The notes under the pieces were generated by a model. That model was not told the origin of the DNA, ran no database searches, and saw only the letters and a list, made by a program, of their open reading frames with translations. A DNA stretch of 64,000 nucleotides. Origin: Pseudanabaena biceps (GTDB taxonomy: Bacteria; Cyanobacteriota; Cyanobacteriia; Pseudanabaenales; Pseudanabaenaceae). Below, in pieces: positions 51,786 through 60,183 of the stretch. Where the stretch lies: assembly GCA_013361095.1 (NCBI GenBank), contig JAATWA010000003.1:62001-126000 (forward strand). The letters run 5' to 3'. Every line of letters starts with the position of its first letter. The stretch's first letter is position 1. The position numbers were made by a program, and so were the translations under genes.

Positions 51786-53021
51786 ATGTCTCAACTAACC
51801 GCCGCCGAACAGTTCGATCCGCATAACCCGCAATTCACTAGCGATCGATTCGCGCTAATGGCTCAGATGCGTGCTGAGTCTCCAGTGACATTCCTGCCCG
51901 CACTCCATGTATACGCCGTGACACGGTGGCAGGAAGTACACGACGTTTTAGGAGATGCCGTGACATTCGCCTCATCCGAAGCATTTAGTGCGGGGCTTCA
52001 TCTCGCTCCCGAAGCCAGTGCGATCTATTCGCTCACTTCACCGCTTTTTGCCTACAACCCAATTAACGTAGATAAGCCGCTCCACAACCGCTTACGTGAT
52101 CCACTGATGGCGGCGTTCACTCCCAAGCGCACTCAGTCGCTTGCGCCAACGGTAATCGCGGATATCGAAGCCCTGCTTGATGCGATCGCCGAGTCAGGCA
52201 GTCAAACTGACCTGCTTTTGAGCTTATGTAGACCTTTGCCATTACAAACGATCTGCCGCCTATTGGGCGTACCGCTGTCCGATGCTGAGAAGTTAAGTGG
52301 CTGGTCGGATGCCCTGATCGCGTTCCAGACACCAGGCTTACCAGTCGAGGTACAAGTCAGTGCAGCTCATGGTTTGCGGGAATTGGAAAACTATATGCGC
52401 GACAAGATTGCCCAGAAAGCCGCAGCACCCGATGAAGGTTTGATTTCTGCGTTGGTTTCTGGGCGCGCCGCAGGAGAAAATGATTTATCAGATGATGAAT
52501 TAGTTGCAGACATAGCCGTCGTTTTCTTTGCAGGACATGAAACCACCATCAATACGATCGCCAATGCGTTACATTCGCTATTGGAGCGGCGCGAATATTG
52601 GGAAGCGATCGAATCGGGCGCTATGGATATCGATAATCTCGTTGATGAACTCTTGCGTCATGACACGTCGGTGATGGGCTTATATCGACGTGCCACAGTG
52701 GATACTGAGATCGGCGGCGTTGGCATACCCAAAGGCGCAACGGTTTGGGTATCCTATGGTGCGGCGAACCGCGATCCTGCCCTGTTCGATGAGCCAGAAA
52801 AGCTCCAGTGTCCGCGTGGAAACGCCCGTCAGAATTTGACATTCGGCTATGGTGCTCACTATTGCGTTGGTCCATTGCTCGCCCGTCTGCAATTGTGCGA
52901 AGCGGTTACTCGCGTTGCCAAGCGTTTTCCTGCGATGCGTCTTGTGCCAAATGCAATCATCCCAGAAATCCCGCATCATGGACTTCGCGCCCCAATTTCG
53001 CTGCCTGTGTTGCTGAAGTAA
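51786..53021 (+). CDS. Cytochrome P450
   Basis: 411 residues, class I bacterial type. VVFFAGHETTINTIANAL is the I-helix oxygen-activation motif (around residue 248), VDELLRHDTSVMG contains the K-helix ExxR, and FGYGAHYCVGPLLARL is the heme loop with Cys near residue 360. N-terminus lacks a membrane anchor, so it is soluble and needs a ferredoxin partner, not present here. Substrate unknown. Regulated probably by the MarR protein upstream. GC content and codon use look richer in C/G than neighbours, consistent with transfer. Confidence 0.93.
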   Translation: MSQLTAAEQFDPHNPQFTSDRFALMAQMRAESPVTFLPALHVYAVTRWQEVHDVLGDAVTFASSEAFSAGLHLAPEASAIYSLTSPLFAYNPINVDKPLHNRLRDPLMAAFTPKRTQSLAPTVIADIEALLDAIAESGSQTDLLLSLCRPLPLQTICRLLGVPLSDAEKLSGWSDALIAFQTPGLPVEVQVSAAHGLRELENYMRDKIAQKAAAPDEGLISALVSGRAAGENDLSDDELVADIAVVFFAGHETTINTIANALHSLLERREYWEAIESGAMDIDNLVDELLRHDTSVMGLYRRATVDTEIGGVGIPKGATVWVSYGAANRDPALFDEPEKLQCPRGNARQNLTFGYGAHYCVGPLLARLQLCEAVTRVAKRFPAMRLVPNAIIPEIPHHGLRAPISLPVLLK

Positions 53022-53130
53022 AGAGATGATCGGCTTTGTAAACCTCGGCGCAAATGTTCGCGGTGAGCCAATAGGGCAAGCCGCCGCCGATTCTAACTAT
53101 AAGCAAAACTAAAGATAAAGGAGGGCTAAC

Positions 53131-53994
53131 GTGATTTTAGTAACAGGAGCTACAGGACATTTAGGGACAGCAGTAGTCAATAATCTACTAAAAAAAATAT
53201 CCGCTAACCAAATTGCTGCATTTGTACGTCACGAAAGCAAAGCATCTGCCTTCAGGGAACAAGGTGTAGACATTCGAGTAGGAAATTATGACGATCCTGC
53301 TTCACTTGATCGAGCCATGCAGGGAATTGAAAAGGTGTTACTGATTGCTGGAACGGATGAAACCAACCGCCTGCGGCAACACCAAAATGTCGCAGATGCC
53401 GCTAAAAAGGCTGGAGTTGAATGTATCGCCTATACTAGTCGAGCATTGAAAGACCGAAACACTTTGGCAAACAAGTTGATGGAGGGTCATTTTCAGACTG
53501 AAGATTACATTAAGGAATGTGGATTAAACCACATTCTCTTTCGCAATATTTTATATATGGACACCATTCCCCAGTTCGTAGGAGACGCAAAAGTTTTTGA
53601 TACAGGGATTAACTTACCGACTGGTGACGGACAAGTTCCCTTTGCCCTGAGAAGCGAAATGGGCGAAGCGATCGCCAATGCACTATTAGAAAGCGATCGC
53701 GGTAATCGCATCTACACACTCACTGGCAGTGAGTCATATTCCTTTGGTGATGTTGCAGCGACCCTTGCCGATTTATCAGGTAAGGAGGTAAATTACACAT
53801 CTGCTGATAAATCAGTATTTGAGATGCAAATGAAAGAACGTGGCACACCAGAAACTGTGACTCAGAAGATCGTGGGTTTTCTAACCGACATCAAGAACGG
53901 GCAGGAAGAAGAGGTCAGCCTCGATATGGAAAATCTGCTTGGGCGATCGCCTGCATCGCTTCAAGATGGGTTAAAAGTTCTTTTCAATTTCTGA
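53131..53994 (+). CDS. NmrA/QorB-like NAD(P)H-dependent oxidoreductase
   Basis: 287 residues, GTG start with AAGGAGG perfectly spaced. VTGATGHLGTAVVNNLL is the Rossmann GxxGxxG, ADAAKKAGVECIAYTS and YIKECGLNHILFRNILYMDT match NmrA/QorB-type atypical SDRs that reduce quinones or sense redox. No catalytic YxxxK of classical SDRs is expected. It lies 110 nt after the P450 gene, in the same direction, and may form a small redox/detoxification cluster with it. Full length. Confidence 0.85.
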   Translation: MILVTGATGHLGTAVVNNLLKKISANQIAAFVRHESKASAFREQGVDIRVGNYDDPASLDRAMQGIEKVLLIAGTDETNRLRQHQNVADAAKKAGVECIAYTSRALKDRNTLANKLMEGHFQTEDYIKECGLNHILFRNILYMDTIPQFVGDAKVFDTGINLPTGDGQVPFALRSEMGEAIANALLESDRGNRIYTLTGSESYSFGDVAATLADLSGKEVNYTSADKSVFEMQMKERGTPETVTQKIVGFLTDIKNGQEEEVSLDMENLLGRSPASLQDGLKVLFNF

Positions 53995-54000
53995 ATTCAT

Positions 54001-54372
54001 CTAAAAATATAGCGAGAACAATAAATCCCAAAACCGCTCGTCTAGTTGGCGAACGTATCAATTGGACGTTTAGACCCCATGTAGAGGCAATTAGTAAGAT
54101 TGAAGTCTGATTATCTTTGGGATAAAAGGCATATATATTAGGTCACAGAAAACGTTATAGCAGATTTCAATCTAGTGAAGTAAATTATAGAGGAGAGAGT
54201 AAGTTTTTCAATGAGAATTGAGAATGAGAACATATTTAATAGACTTAAGAGAAAAAATAGTTAAGCTATTACAAACGTAAAGGATTGTCCAGAATTGCCA
54301 AGAGGGATATTGCGATCGTATCTATGAAAAGCGTACAATAACCCAAAATATTGAAACTCAGGAAAAATTACT
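54001..54372. other. Gene-free stretch with a possible coding remnant
   Basis: The plus strand 54010-54110 can be read as TARLVGERINWTFRPHVEAI then a TGA at 54108-54110, a protein-like string without a start, perhaps a degraded gene. The rest (54110-54372) is AT-rich; no hairpin or promoter stood out except the region before the UmuD-like start. Confidence 0.3.
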
Positions 54373-54942
54373 ATGCCACGCGGAGGAAAACGAGAAGGGG
54401 CGGGTCGTCCAGTTGGTACAGGTAAATATGGCGAACAAACCAAAGCCGTGAGATTACCTGTGCGTATTGCTGATGAAATATTAGAAACCTTAAACCAAGC
54501 CCCAAAAGAACCACAAACCAATGTGGAATCAATATTTAGACCAGATGGACAGACAAAACAACGAGTGCCTTTATACCTTAGCCCGATCGCCGCAGGATTT
54601 CCCGCGCCAACAGATGACTATGTAGAGGGAAAAATTGACCTAAATCGACATCTGGTTAAGCATCCTGAATCAACATTTTTAGTGCGAGTCATCGGTGAAT
54701 CCATGCAAAATGCAGGCATACATCCCCATGATTTACTGGTGGTTGATCGGGCGATCGAGCCTGTCAATGGCAAGGTCGTTATTGCGGTTGTAAACGGGGA
54801 ACTAACAGTTAAGCGACTAAGGAAACATCGAGGTAAATTATGGTTAATGCCTGAAAATACTGATTTTCATCCCATCGAAATTGATGAAAACACGGACTTA
54901 CATATATGGGGAGTAGTCACCAACGTGATTCATGCTTTATAG
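54373..54942 (+). CDS. UmuD-like S24 peptidase
   Basis: 189 residues. N-terminal GGKREGAGRPVGTGKYGEQT motif (the GGxREGxGRP AT-hook-like leader found in UmuD-like proteins), then PIAAGFPAPTDDYV with the Ala-Gly self-cleavage site, VRVIGESMQNAGIHPHDLL with the catalytic Ser (near residue 112) and NGELTVKRL with the catalytic Lys. It is a RecA-stimulated self-cleaving accessory of a translesion polymerase, or a LexA-like regulator. No umuC follows, so it is orphan here. Its DNA-binding leader raises the possibility of a regulator role. Confidence 0.85.
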   Translation: MPRGGKREGAGRPVGTGKYGEQTKAVRLPVRIADEILETLNQAPKEPQTNVESIFRPDGQTKQRVPLYLSPIAAGFPAPTDDYVEGKIDLNRHLVKHPESTFLVRVIGESMQNAGIHPHDLLVVDRAIEPVNGKVVIAVVNGELTVKRLRKHRGKLWLMPENTDFHPIEIDENTDLHIWGVVTNVIHAL

Positions 54943-55027
54943 CAAAACTAAGTAAAACAAAGCAAAAGCCAGTAAAAACAACTTTTCACCAGCTTATGCC
55001 ATATTAAGCCAATAAATGAAACATGAC

Positions 55028-55067
55028 AAAAGCTATTTGATTAATGTACATTAATCAAATAGCTTTT
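55028..55067. repeat. Perfect 40-bp palindrome upstream of the Rad52-like gene
   Basis: The arms AAAAGCTATTTGATTAATGT and their exact complement meet without a loop. It ends 11 nt before the ATG at 55079; the following TAGGA may be the SD. It is too perfect for chance. It could be a terminator for umuD (RNA hairpin, TTTT at its 3' side), a regulator's operator, or a cruciform signal. Confidence 0.75.
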
Positions 55068-55078
55068 AGGAATTATCC

Positions 55079-55588
55079 ATGACGCGCTCTTCTAAACCAT
55101 CTGACCAAATCCTGTCCTTATCCGCATCTAAGGCTCGTTCCTTTGGTATTGCCGAAAATAACGAAGATGCTTCTAAGTTTTTTGCTGTTTGGCAAGCTCT
55201 TTGCGCTCGCCTTGATGCGATTAATCCTAATTGGCAAGTCCATTTTTCTTCACCATTAGCTGTCTCCGACTACATCACTATGCGCTGTACATTAGAATTA
55301 GGCGATATCACCCGTGAGGCAACAGGCAGTGATAAAGGTTGTTTGATTCGAGTTGGTGCTTCAACTATTGGTATTCATGCCCCCGAACGTGCCATGCTTA
55401 ACGCTTTTTGTAATGCTGCGACCCAGTTTGGTATTATCCTCAACTACACCAAAAAGTCTCCAGATACCAATCATGACTTAGAGTCTGTGGTCAGTATTCT
55501 CCGCAAGATGCAGCGCAAGCAAAAAATCAAACGTGGTTTCAAATCTTTAGCTGCTGTTGTCGATTTGATGACTCGTAATGTTGCCTAG
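55079..55588 (+). CDS. Rad52-like single-strand annealing protein (candidate)
   Basis: 169 residues. The arrangement FAVWQALCARLDAINPNWQV, then SDYITMRCTLELGDITREAT followed by GSDKG, then APERAMLNAFCNAATQFGI, follows the Rad52-fold order (first helix plus 'Wxv', a beta hairpin 'vrlxxxgvxReGxG', then 'A.k.AxTxAfxraaxxFG'). The C-terminus is basic. This suggests an SSAP that pairs complementary ssDNA, useful for phage- or plasmid-type recombination or repair. It follows an orphan UmuD-like gene, so the pair may be a damage-response module. Fold assignment is by eye. Confidence 0.55.
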   Translation: MTRSSKPSDQILSLSASKARSFGIAENNEDASKFFAVWQALCARLDAINPNWQVHFSSPLAVSDYITMRCTLELGDITREATGSDKGCLIRVGASTIGIHAPERAMLNAFCNAATQFGIILNYTKKSPDTNHDLESVVSILRKMQRKQKIKRGFKSLAAVVDLMTRNVA

Positions 55589-55608
55589 ACATAGCTAATT
55601 TCAATACC

Positions 55609-55646
55609 AAAAGCCTGTTGCAAAAATAGTTTTGCAATAGGTTTTT
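55609..55646 (+). terminator. Terminator of the Rad52-like gene
   Basis: Stem AAAGCCTgTTGCAAAA with TTTTGCAAtAGGtTTT, mismatches at two positions, loop ATAG, ending in five T. It lies 21 nt after the stop at 55588. Confidence 0.65.
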
Positions 55647-55697
55647 GATTTGGGTCGCTATAATAATTGGACAAAACATTGATTAAGTCGCCCCCTT

Positions 55698-56558
55698 ATG
55701 GCCGAACAGTCTTGGCATCACGAAACGATTGACACTAACGGCATAAAATTGCACTACGTCACACAGGGCGAAGGTGCGCTGATATTGTTCCTACATGGAT
55801 TTCCAGAATTTTGGTACTCATGGCGACATCAAATTCCCGAATTTGCGAAAGATCATAAAGTTGTTGCAGTCGATCTGCGAGGTTATAACGATAGCGATAA
55901 ACCACAAGCTCAATCGGCCTATGTCATGTCAGAGTTTGTGGAAGATATTAAAGGAGTGATCGAAGGATTAGGATACGATTGCTGCATCCTCGTTGGACAT
56001 GATTGGGGAGGATCGATCGCATGGTCATTTGCCTATGCTTATCCCGAGCTAGTGAGTCGTTTGATTGTGATGAATTTGCCGCATCCTGCTAAATTTTCGG
56101 CAGGGCTACAGACACCGCAACAGATGCTTAAAAGCTGGTATATTGCTTTCTTTCAACTTCCATTATTGCCTGAATTCTTGATTCAGTTAGATGACTATAA
56201 GTTAGTTGAGCAAGCATTTCGAGGTATGGCGATCGATAAGAGTGCTTTTACAGATGCTGATATTGAGCAATACAAAAATGCATTTGCTAAGCGTGGTGCT
56301 TTGACAGCTGCGATTAACTACTATCGCAATCTACCTACCTATCTGTCCCAAAAGAAAGTGTGGGGAATACTCAAGATTCCGACTCTGATGATTTGGGGTG
56401 ACGAGGATACGGCTTTGGGTAAGGAGCTTACCTATGGTACTGAAGAATATGTGCAGGACTTGCAGATTCGCTATATCCCAAATTGCAGTCATTGGGTGCA
56501 GCAAGAGCAGCCGCAGTTAGTCAATCAAATCATGCGGAGCTTTTTGAATGAGGTGTGA
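55698..56558 (+). CDS. Alpha/beta hydrolase, epoxide-hydrolase-like
   Basis: 286 residues. HGFPEFWYSWRHQIP gives the HGxP oxyanion motif; LVGHDWGGSIAWSFA contains the nucleophile Asp (not Ser), the hallmark of epoxide hydrolases and haloalkane dehalogenases; the charge relay Asp is in MIWGDEDTALGK and the His in NCSHWVQQEQP. Cap domain (residues 130-215) includes a Tyr (YYRNLPTY) expected for epoxide activation. Soluble enzyme. It follows the Rad52-like gene terminator and has its own start at ATG 55698. The substrate is unknown. Confidence 0.88.
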   Translation: MAEQSWHHETIDTNGIKLHYVTQGEGALILFLHGFPEFWYSWRHQIPEFAKDHKVVAVDLRGYNDSDKPQAQSAYVMSEFVEDIKGVIEGLGYDCCILVGHDWGGSIAWSFAYAYPELVSRLIVMNLPHPAKFSAGLQTPQQMLKSWYIAFFQLPLLPEFLIQLDDYKLVEQAFRGMAIDKSAFTDADIEQYKNAFAKRGALTAAINYYRNLPTYLSQKKVWGILKIPTLMIWGDEDTALGKELTYGTEEYVQDLQIRYIPNCSHWVQQEQPQLVNQIMRSFLNEV

Positions 56559-56620
56559 TATTTGTAATATTCTCAGGCATTTTCTACTTAATCTTGGACT
56601 CATTTGAAAATCGCTATGAA

Positions 56621-56664
56621 AATCATAAAACTTCTCTCCCACTGGAGAGAAGTTTTATGATTTT
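56621..56664 (+). terminator. Terminator of the hydrolase gene
   Basis: Perfect 19-bp stem AATCATAAAACTTCTCTCC and complement (56621-56639, 56644-56662), loop CACT, TT after; 62 nt from the gene stop. Symmetrical, so it may also act on the opposite strand. Confidence 0.7.
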
Positions 56665-56816
56665 CTGATTAATAATCAAGCTCTTTTAAGTTGTGGTGTT
56701 CTTCGGCAGCAAGAGCGAAGAAACTCCCTGTTGTAACATCAACATTGACGCTAAAGGAATAATGACGATCGCTTGTATCTTCAAGGACGGAATAGGGAAT
56801 ATCTCGCACAGGTTAT

Positions 56817-57212
56817 TTGGGAATACTAGCCGAAGTTCTATATCCTAGGCAAATTCCCGAACAAGAAGAATGGCTTAAAAATAGTTGTCATCAACTCAAA
56901 CATGAATTTGAAAGTGCTAAAAAATTCTACAACCAGATGGTGCTGGCGATGACTGAAAATAAGCTAACTGAAACCTTGAGGGAAAAGCTCCAAGCTTCGA
57001 CTACCTATTTTAACAATCATCTGTGGCAAATGGACTATGCCCAATTTCAACAGAAAACCTATCCGATTGGCTCTGGTGTGACAGAAGCTGATTGCAAGAC
57101 TTTAATAAAGCAAAGATTATGTTTCTCTGGTATGCGTTGGGAGGAAAAGGGGGCGGGCATAATTCTCAGTTTAAGAGCTTTAGTTTTAACTTCTACTCGT
57201 TGGGAGCAATAA
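56817..57212 (+). pseudogene. ISKra4-type transposase C-terminal remnant
   Basis: 131 codons: residues 1-80 are a helical region (EWLKNSCHQLKHEFESAKKF), then TYPIGSGVTEADCKTLIKQR and FSGMRWEEKGAGIILSLRAL, the conserved C-terminus of the ISKra4 family transposase. The N-terminal DDE half is missing, and no inverted repeats were recognised. It belongs to a different subgroup from the remnant at 50683-51168, so the two are not copies of one element. Confidence 0.75.
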
Positions 57213-57396
57213 AACACTAACAATTATGCTTGTGATCGCTTGATCAAACCGCATGAATAATGCTCTTTAGGTAAGCCAAATTTACAGAGATTTGATTGAT
57301 AATTATTTTGAGAAATGGAATAGAAGATCGGGTAGACTAACGCTTATTGTGGTTTCAAGACCATTTTTATTGCCCAGCAATTGTGAAGTGAGTAAT

Positions 57397-58176
57397 ATGA
57401 CCCAATCAACAAATATGAATTCTCCGAACGTCGATTTATCAAATGTCAAAGTGGAATTTCGAGATGTGAACTTTCGCATAGGTCGCCGCGATCTGGTGAC
57501 ACAGATAAATTTAACCATCAATCAAGGAGAAGCATTATTGTTGTTGGGACGCAGTGGTAGTGGTAAGACGACAACTTTAAAATTAATTAATCGTTTGCTA
57601 ATGCCAACTTCAGGGCAGGTTTTGGTCGCCGATCGCTCTACCCATGAATGGGATGCGATCGCACTCAGGCGCAAGATTGGCTATGCGATCCAAGAAACAG
57701 GTTTGTTTCCTCACTTTACGGTTAGAGAAAATATTGGCTTGGTTCCATCTTTGCTGAAATGGTCTCGCCCCAAACTTGAAGCTAGAGTTTATGAAATGCT
57801 TGATTTAGTGGGGCTAGAGCCAGAAATATTTGCTCATCGCTATCCCCAACAATTATCTGGTGGTCAACGTCAGCGCGTTGGCATTGCGAGAGCCTTAGCC
57901 GCCGATCCACCGATTCTATTAATGGATGAACCCTTTGGCGCACTTGATCCGATTACCAGATTGGAATTACAACAACAGTTTCGCAATTTACAAAAACAAT
58001 TGGGAAAGACCGTGGTATTTGTCACCCATGATATTCAAGAAGCTTTTTTTCTGGGTACACGCATCGGTTTGATGCATGAAGGTCAACTAGTGGTATTGGG
58101 AACTAAAGAAGAATTCATGCGATCGCCCCATCCCGAAGCCCAAGCATTTATGGCTTGTTTACCGACTAATTTGTGA
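57397..58176 (+). CDS. Osmoprotectant/betaine ABC transporter, ATP-binding protein
   Basis: About 259 residues from ATG 57397; the frame is open from 57292, but its N-terminus is not family-like. LLLGRSGSGKTTTLKLINRLL (Walker A), QLSGGQRQRVGIARAL (signature), ILLMDEPFGALDPITRLELQ (Walker B), VVFVTHDIQEAFFLG (H loop). The subfamily is OpuCA/ProV, but the C-terminal CBS pair is lacking. It precedes a permease-binding-protein fusion 65 nt downstream, with a hairpin between. It powers uptake of betaine- or choline-like osmolytes across the inner membrane. Confidence 0.87.
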   Translation: MTQSTNMNSPNVDLSNVKVEFRDVNFRIGRRDLVTQINLTINQGEALLLLGRSGSGKTTTLKLINRLLMPTSGQVLVADRSTHEWDAIALRRKIGYAIQETGLFPHFTVRENIGLVPSLLKWSRPKLEARVYEMLDLVGLEPEIFAHRYPQQLSGGQRQRVGIARALAADPPILLMDEPFGALDPITRLELQQQFRNLQKQLGKTVVFVTHDIQEAFFLGTRIGLMHEGQLVVLGTKEEFMRSPHPEAQAFMACLPTNL

Positions 58177-58190
58177 AGCAGATATCAATT

Positions 58191-58215
58191 ATTTCCCCGC
58201 CTTCGGCGGGGAAAT
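58191..58215 (+). terminator. Intercistronic hairpin in the ABC transporter operon
   Basis: Perfect 11-bp GC-rich stem ATTTCCCCGCC/GGCGGGGAAAT with a TTC loop, followed by AATAATAAAAAA. It may stabilize the upstream mRNA or reduce transcription into the permease gene. T-tract is absent on the plus strand, so it is not a classical terminator. Confidence 0.5.
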
Positions 58216-58241
58216 AATAAAAAACCTTGGAGATTACTTAG

Positions 58242-59807
58242 TTGTTTAACTTTCTGAATCAATATGCCTCTGAGATTTTGCGGCTTAGTGGCGAGCATTT
58301 AATTTTAGTAATAATCGCGATGACCGTAGCCATTGCGATCGGTATCCCTTTGGGAATTCTGATTACTCGCCGCCCGAACTTTGCGCCCTTAATTCTGGGA
58401 CTTGCCAACGCTCTCCAGACTATTCCCAGCTTAGCCATTTTTGGCTTTCTCATATCGGTTCCATTTCTCGGTGGGATCGGTAAAACTCCTGCGATCGTGG
58501 CGCTCACTCTTTACGCTCTACTGCCCATCATCCGCAACACTTATATTGGTATTCAAAATATCGATCCCGCCGTGCGTGAGGCTGGCAGGGGAATGGGAAT
58601 GACCGATTGGCAATTATTAACTCGCGTGGAACTACCTCTTGCCGCAGGTGTTATCTTAGCGGGTGTGCGCGTAGCAACGGTGATTTCCGTAGGAATTGCC
58701 ACCATTGCTGCCGCGATCGGTGGTGGTGGATTAGGTGTATTTATTTTTCGTGGTATTTCCACAGTTAACAATCAATTAATTCTTGCAGGCGCGATTCCCG
58801 CCGCGATCATGGCGCTAACTGCTGATTTTGGCTTAGGTTGGCTAGAGAAAAAGATTACTCAACAGAAGACAAAACCTTCAAGATTTAATCGTCGGTTCGC
58901 AATTGTGGGTTCAATCGTAGGTATTATGGCGATCTCGATTATTACCACGATAACGATAATTTTCCTCCAACAAGCACCCGCAAAAATTATCATTGGCTCT
59001 AAAAATTTTACCGAGCAGTTAATCTTAGGTGAGTTATTAGCGCAACAAATTGAAAACCGCACCAACTTACAGGTCGATCGCCGTTTTAATTTGGGCGGAA
59101 CCTTTGTCTGTCATGAAGCCGTAAAAGCGGGACAAATTTCGGCTTATGTGGAATATACTGGCACGGCGCTAACGGCGGTATTAAAGCGATCGCCAATTTC
59201 CGATCCTGCGACGGTATATCAACAAGTCAAGCAAAACTATGCTGAAAATTTTCAATTAGAAGTAATGCCATCCTTGGGTTTTAATAATACATTTGCGATT
59301 ACCATTCGCGGTGAAGACGCTAAGCGTCTCAATCTAAAAACAATATCTGAAGCGGCTCAATATACTCCCCAATGGCAAGCAGGATTTGGTTATGAGTTTT
59401 TAGAAAGAGCAGATGGCTATGCGGGGTTAGCCAAAACCTACGGCTTAAAATTCGACAAGCCACCGCAACAGATGGAAATCGGTTTAATGTATCAGGCCCT
59501 AGCTCAGAAGAAGATCGATCTAATCGCAGGAAATTCCACTGATGGCTTGATTCCAGTTTTAAATTTATTTATTTTGGAAGATGATAAAAAATATTTTCCG
59601 CCCTACGAAGCAGTGCCAATTTTCAATCAAGCTGTTTTACAAAAATATCCCGAAGTACGCGGAGCGATCGCTCAAATAACAGGTTTAATTTCTAATGAAG
59701 ATATGCAAAAAATGAATTATCAAGTCGATAGTCAGGCTATTCCAGTGGAAACAGTCGTGAAGGATTGGCTGAGGGCTAAGTTGCCTATTGATAATTCCAA
59801 GTCATAG
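58242..59807 (+). CDS. Osmoprotectant ABC transporter, permease fused to substrate-binding domain
   Basis: 521 residues, TTG start preceded by a weak SD (no ATG nearby). Residues 1-230: permease with five to six TM segments (VIIAMTVAIAIGIPLGILIT and AVREAGRGMGMTDWQLLTRV, the EAA-type loop). A TM at about 222-242 leads to a binding domain: IIIGSKNFTEQLILGELLAQ, VEYTGTALTAVL, LIAGNSTDGLI, which are OpuCC/ProX motifs. Fusion of permease and binding protein is known in OpuA-like systems. It likely works with the ATPase upstream in osmolyte uptake. The conserved Asp-Thr-like binding residues appear kept. Confidence 0.87.
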   Translation: MFNFLNQYASEILRLSGEHLILVIIAMTVAIAIGIPLGILITRRPNFAPLILGLANALQTIPSLAIFGFLISVPFLGGIGKTPAIVALTLYALLPIIRNTYIGIQNIDPAVREAGRGMGMTDWQLLTRVELPLAAGVILAGVRVATVISVGIATIAAAIGGGGLGVFIFRGISTVNNQLILAGAIPAAIMALTADFGLGWLEKKITQQKTKPSRFNRRFAIVGSIVGIMAISIITTITIIFLQQAPAKIIIGSKNFTEQLILGELLAQQIENRTNLQVDRRFNLGGTFVCHEAVKAGQISAYVEYTGTALTAVLKRSPISDPATVYQQVKQNYAENFQLEVMPSLGFNNTFAITIRGEDAKRLNLKTISEAAQYTPQWQAGFGYEFLERADGYAGLAKTYGLKFDKPPQQMEIGLMYQALAQKKIDLIAGNSTDGLIPVLNLFILEDDKKYFPPYEAVPIFNQAVLQKYPEVRGAIAQITGLISNEDMQKMNYQVDSQAIPVETVVKDWLRAKLPIDNSKS

Positions 59808-59848
59808 GGTTGTTCAAGAAATTATTAAACCCAAATATTAATGAATGT

Positions 59849-60175
59849 TTAACTAACGGGCAGCTACCCTTTCAATATATAACAACACGCTAAGCAAGAT
59901 CCTTAAGACGCAAGTATAAATACTTATCAATACACATTTAGTGGCAGATAATTTTTCTTCCTAAGTCATGTTTAGTTTACGAAAATTCAATCATTTTCAA
60001 GATCGAAACCCCAAATTGTCTTAGATTCGTCTTAGAGCAAATAAGTGTCAATTATTTGTCATTAAATTTATATGAATAAGTATTTATACTTAGTGCTGCT
60101 AACGTGTTTTCAAGGTTTGAAGGCTTTGCTTGGCGCGGTGATATATATTGAAGGGGTATCTGCTTTGTTAGTTAG
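59849..60175. repeat. 326-bp imperfect inverted repeat region before the AAA gene
   Basis: Outer TTAACTAAC (59849-59857) pairs with GTTAGTTAG (60167-60175); then CAG-TACCC-TTCAATATATA-CGC-AAGCAA blocks pair in order, and 59912-59927 (AAGTATAAATACTTAT) pairs exactly with 60076-60091. The arms are about 80-100 nt, interrupted by mismatches. The centre (59930-60070) is AT-rich without an ORF. It occupies nearly all of the gap before the gene at 60184, so it may hold promoter elements. It could be a MITE or two opposed copies of a transposon end. Confidence 0.5.
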
Positions 60176-60183
60176 TTGTCGTT

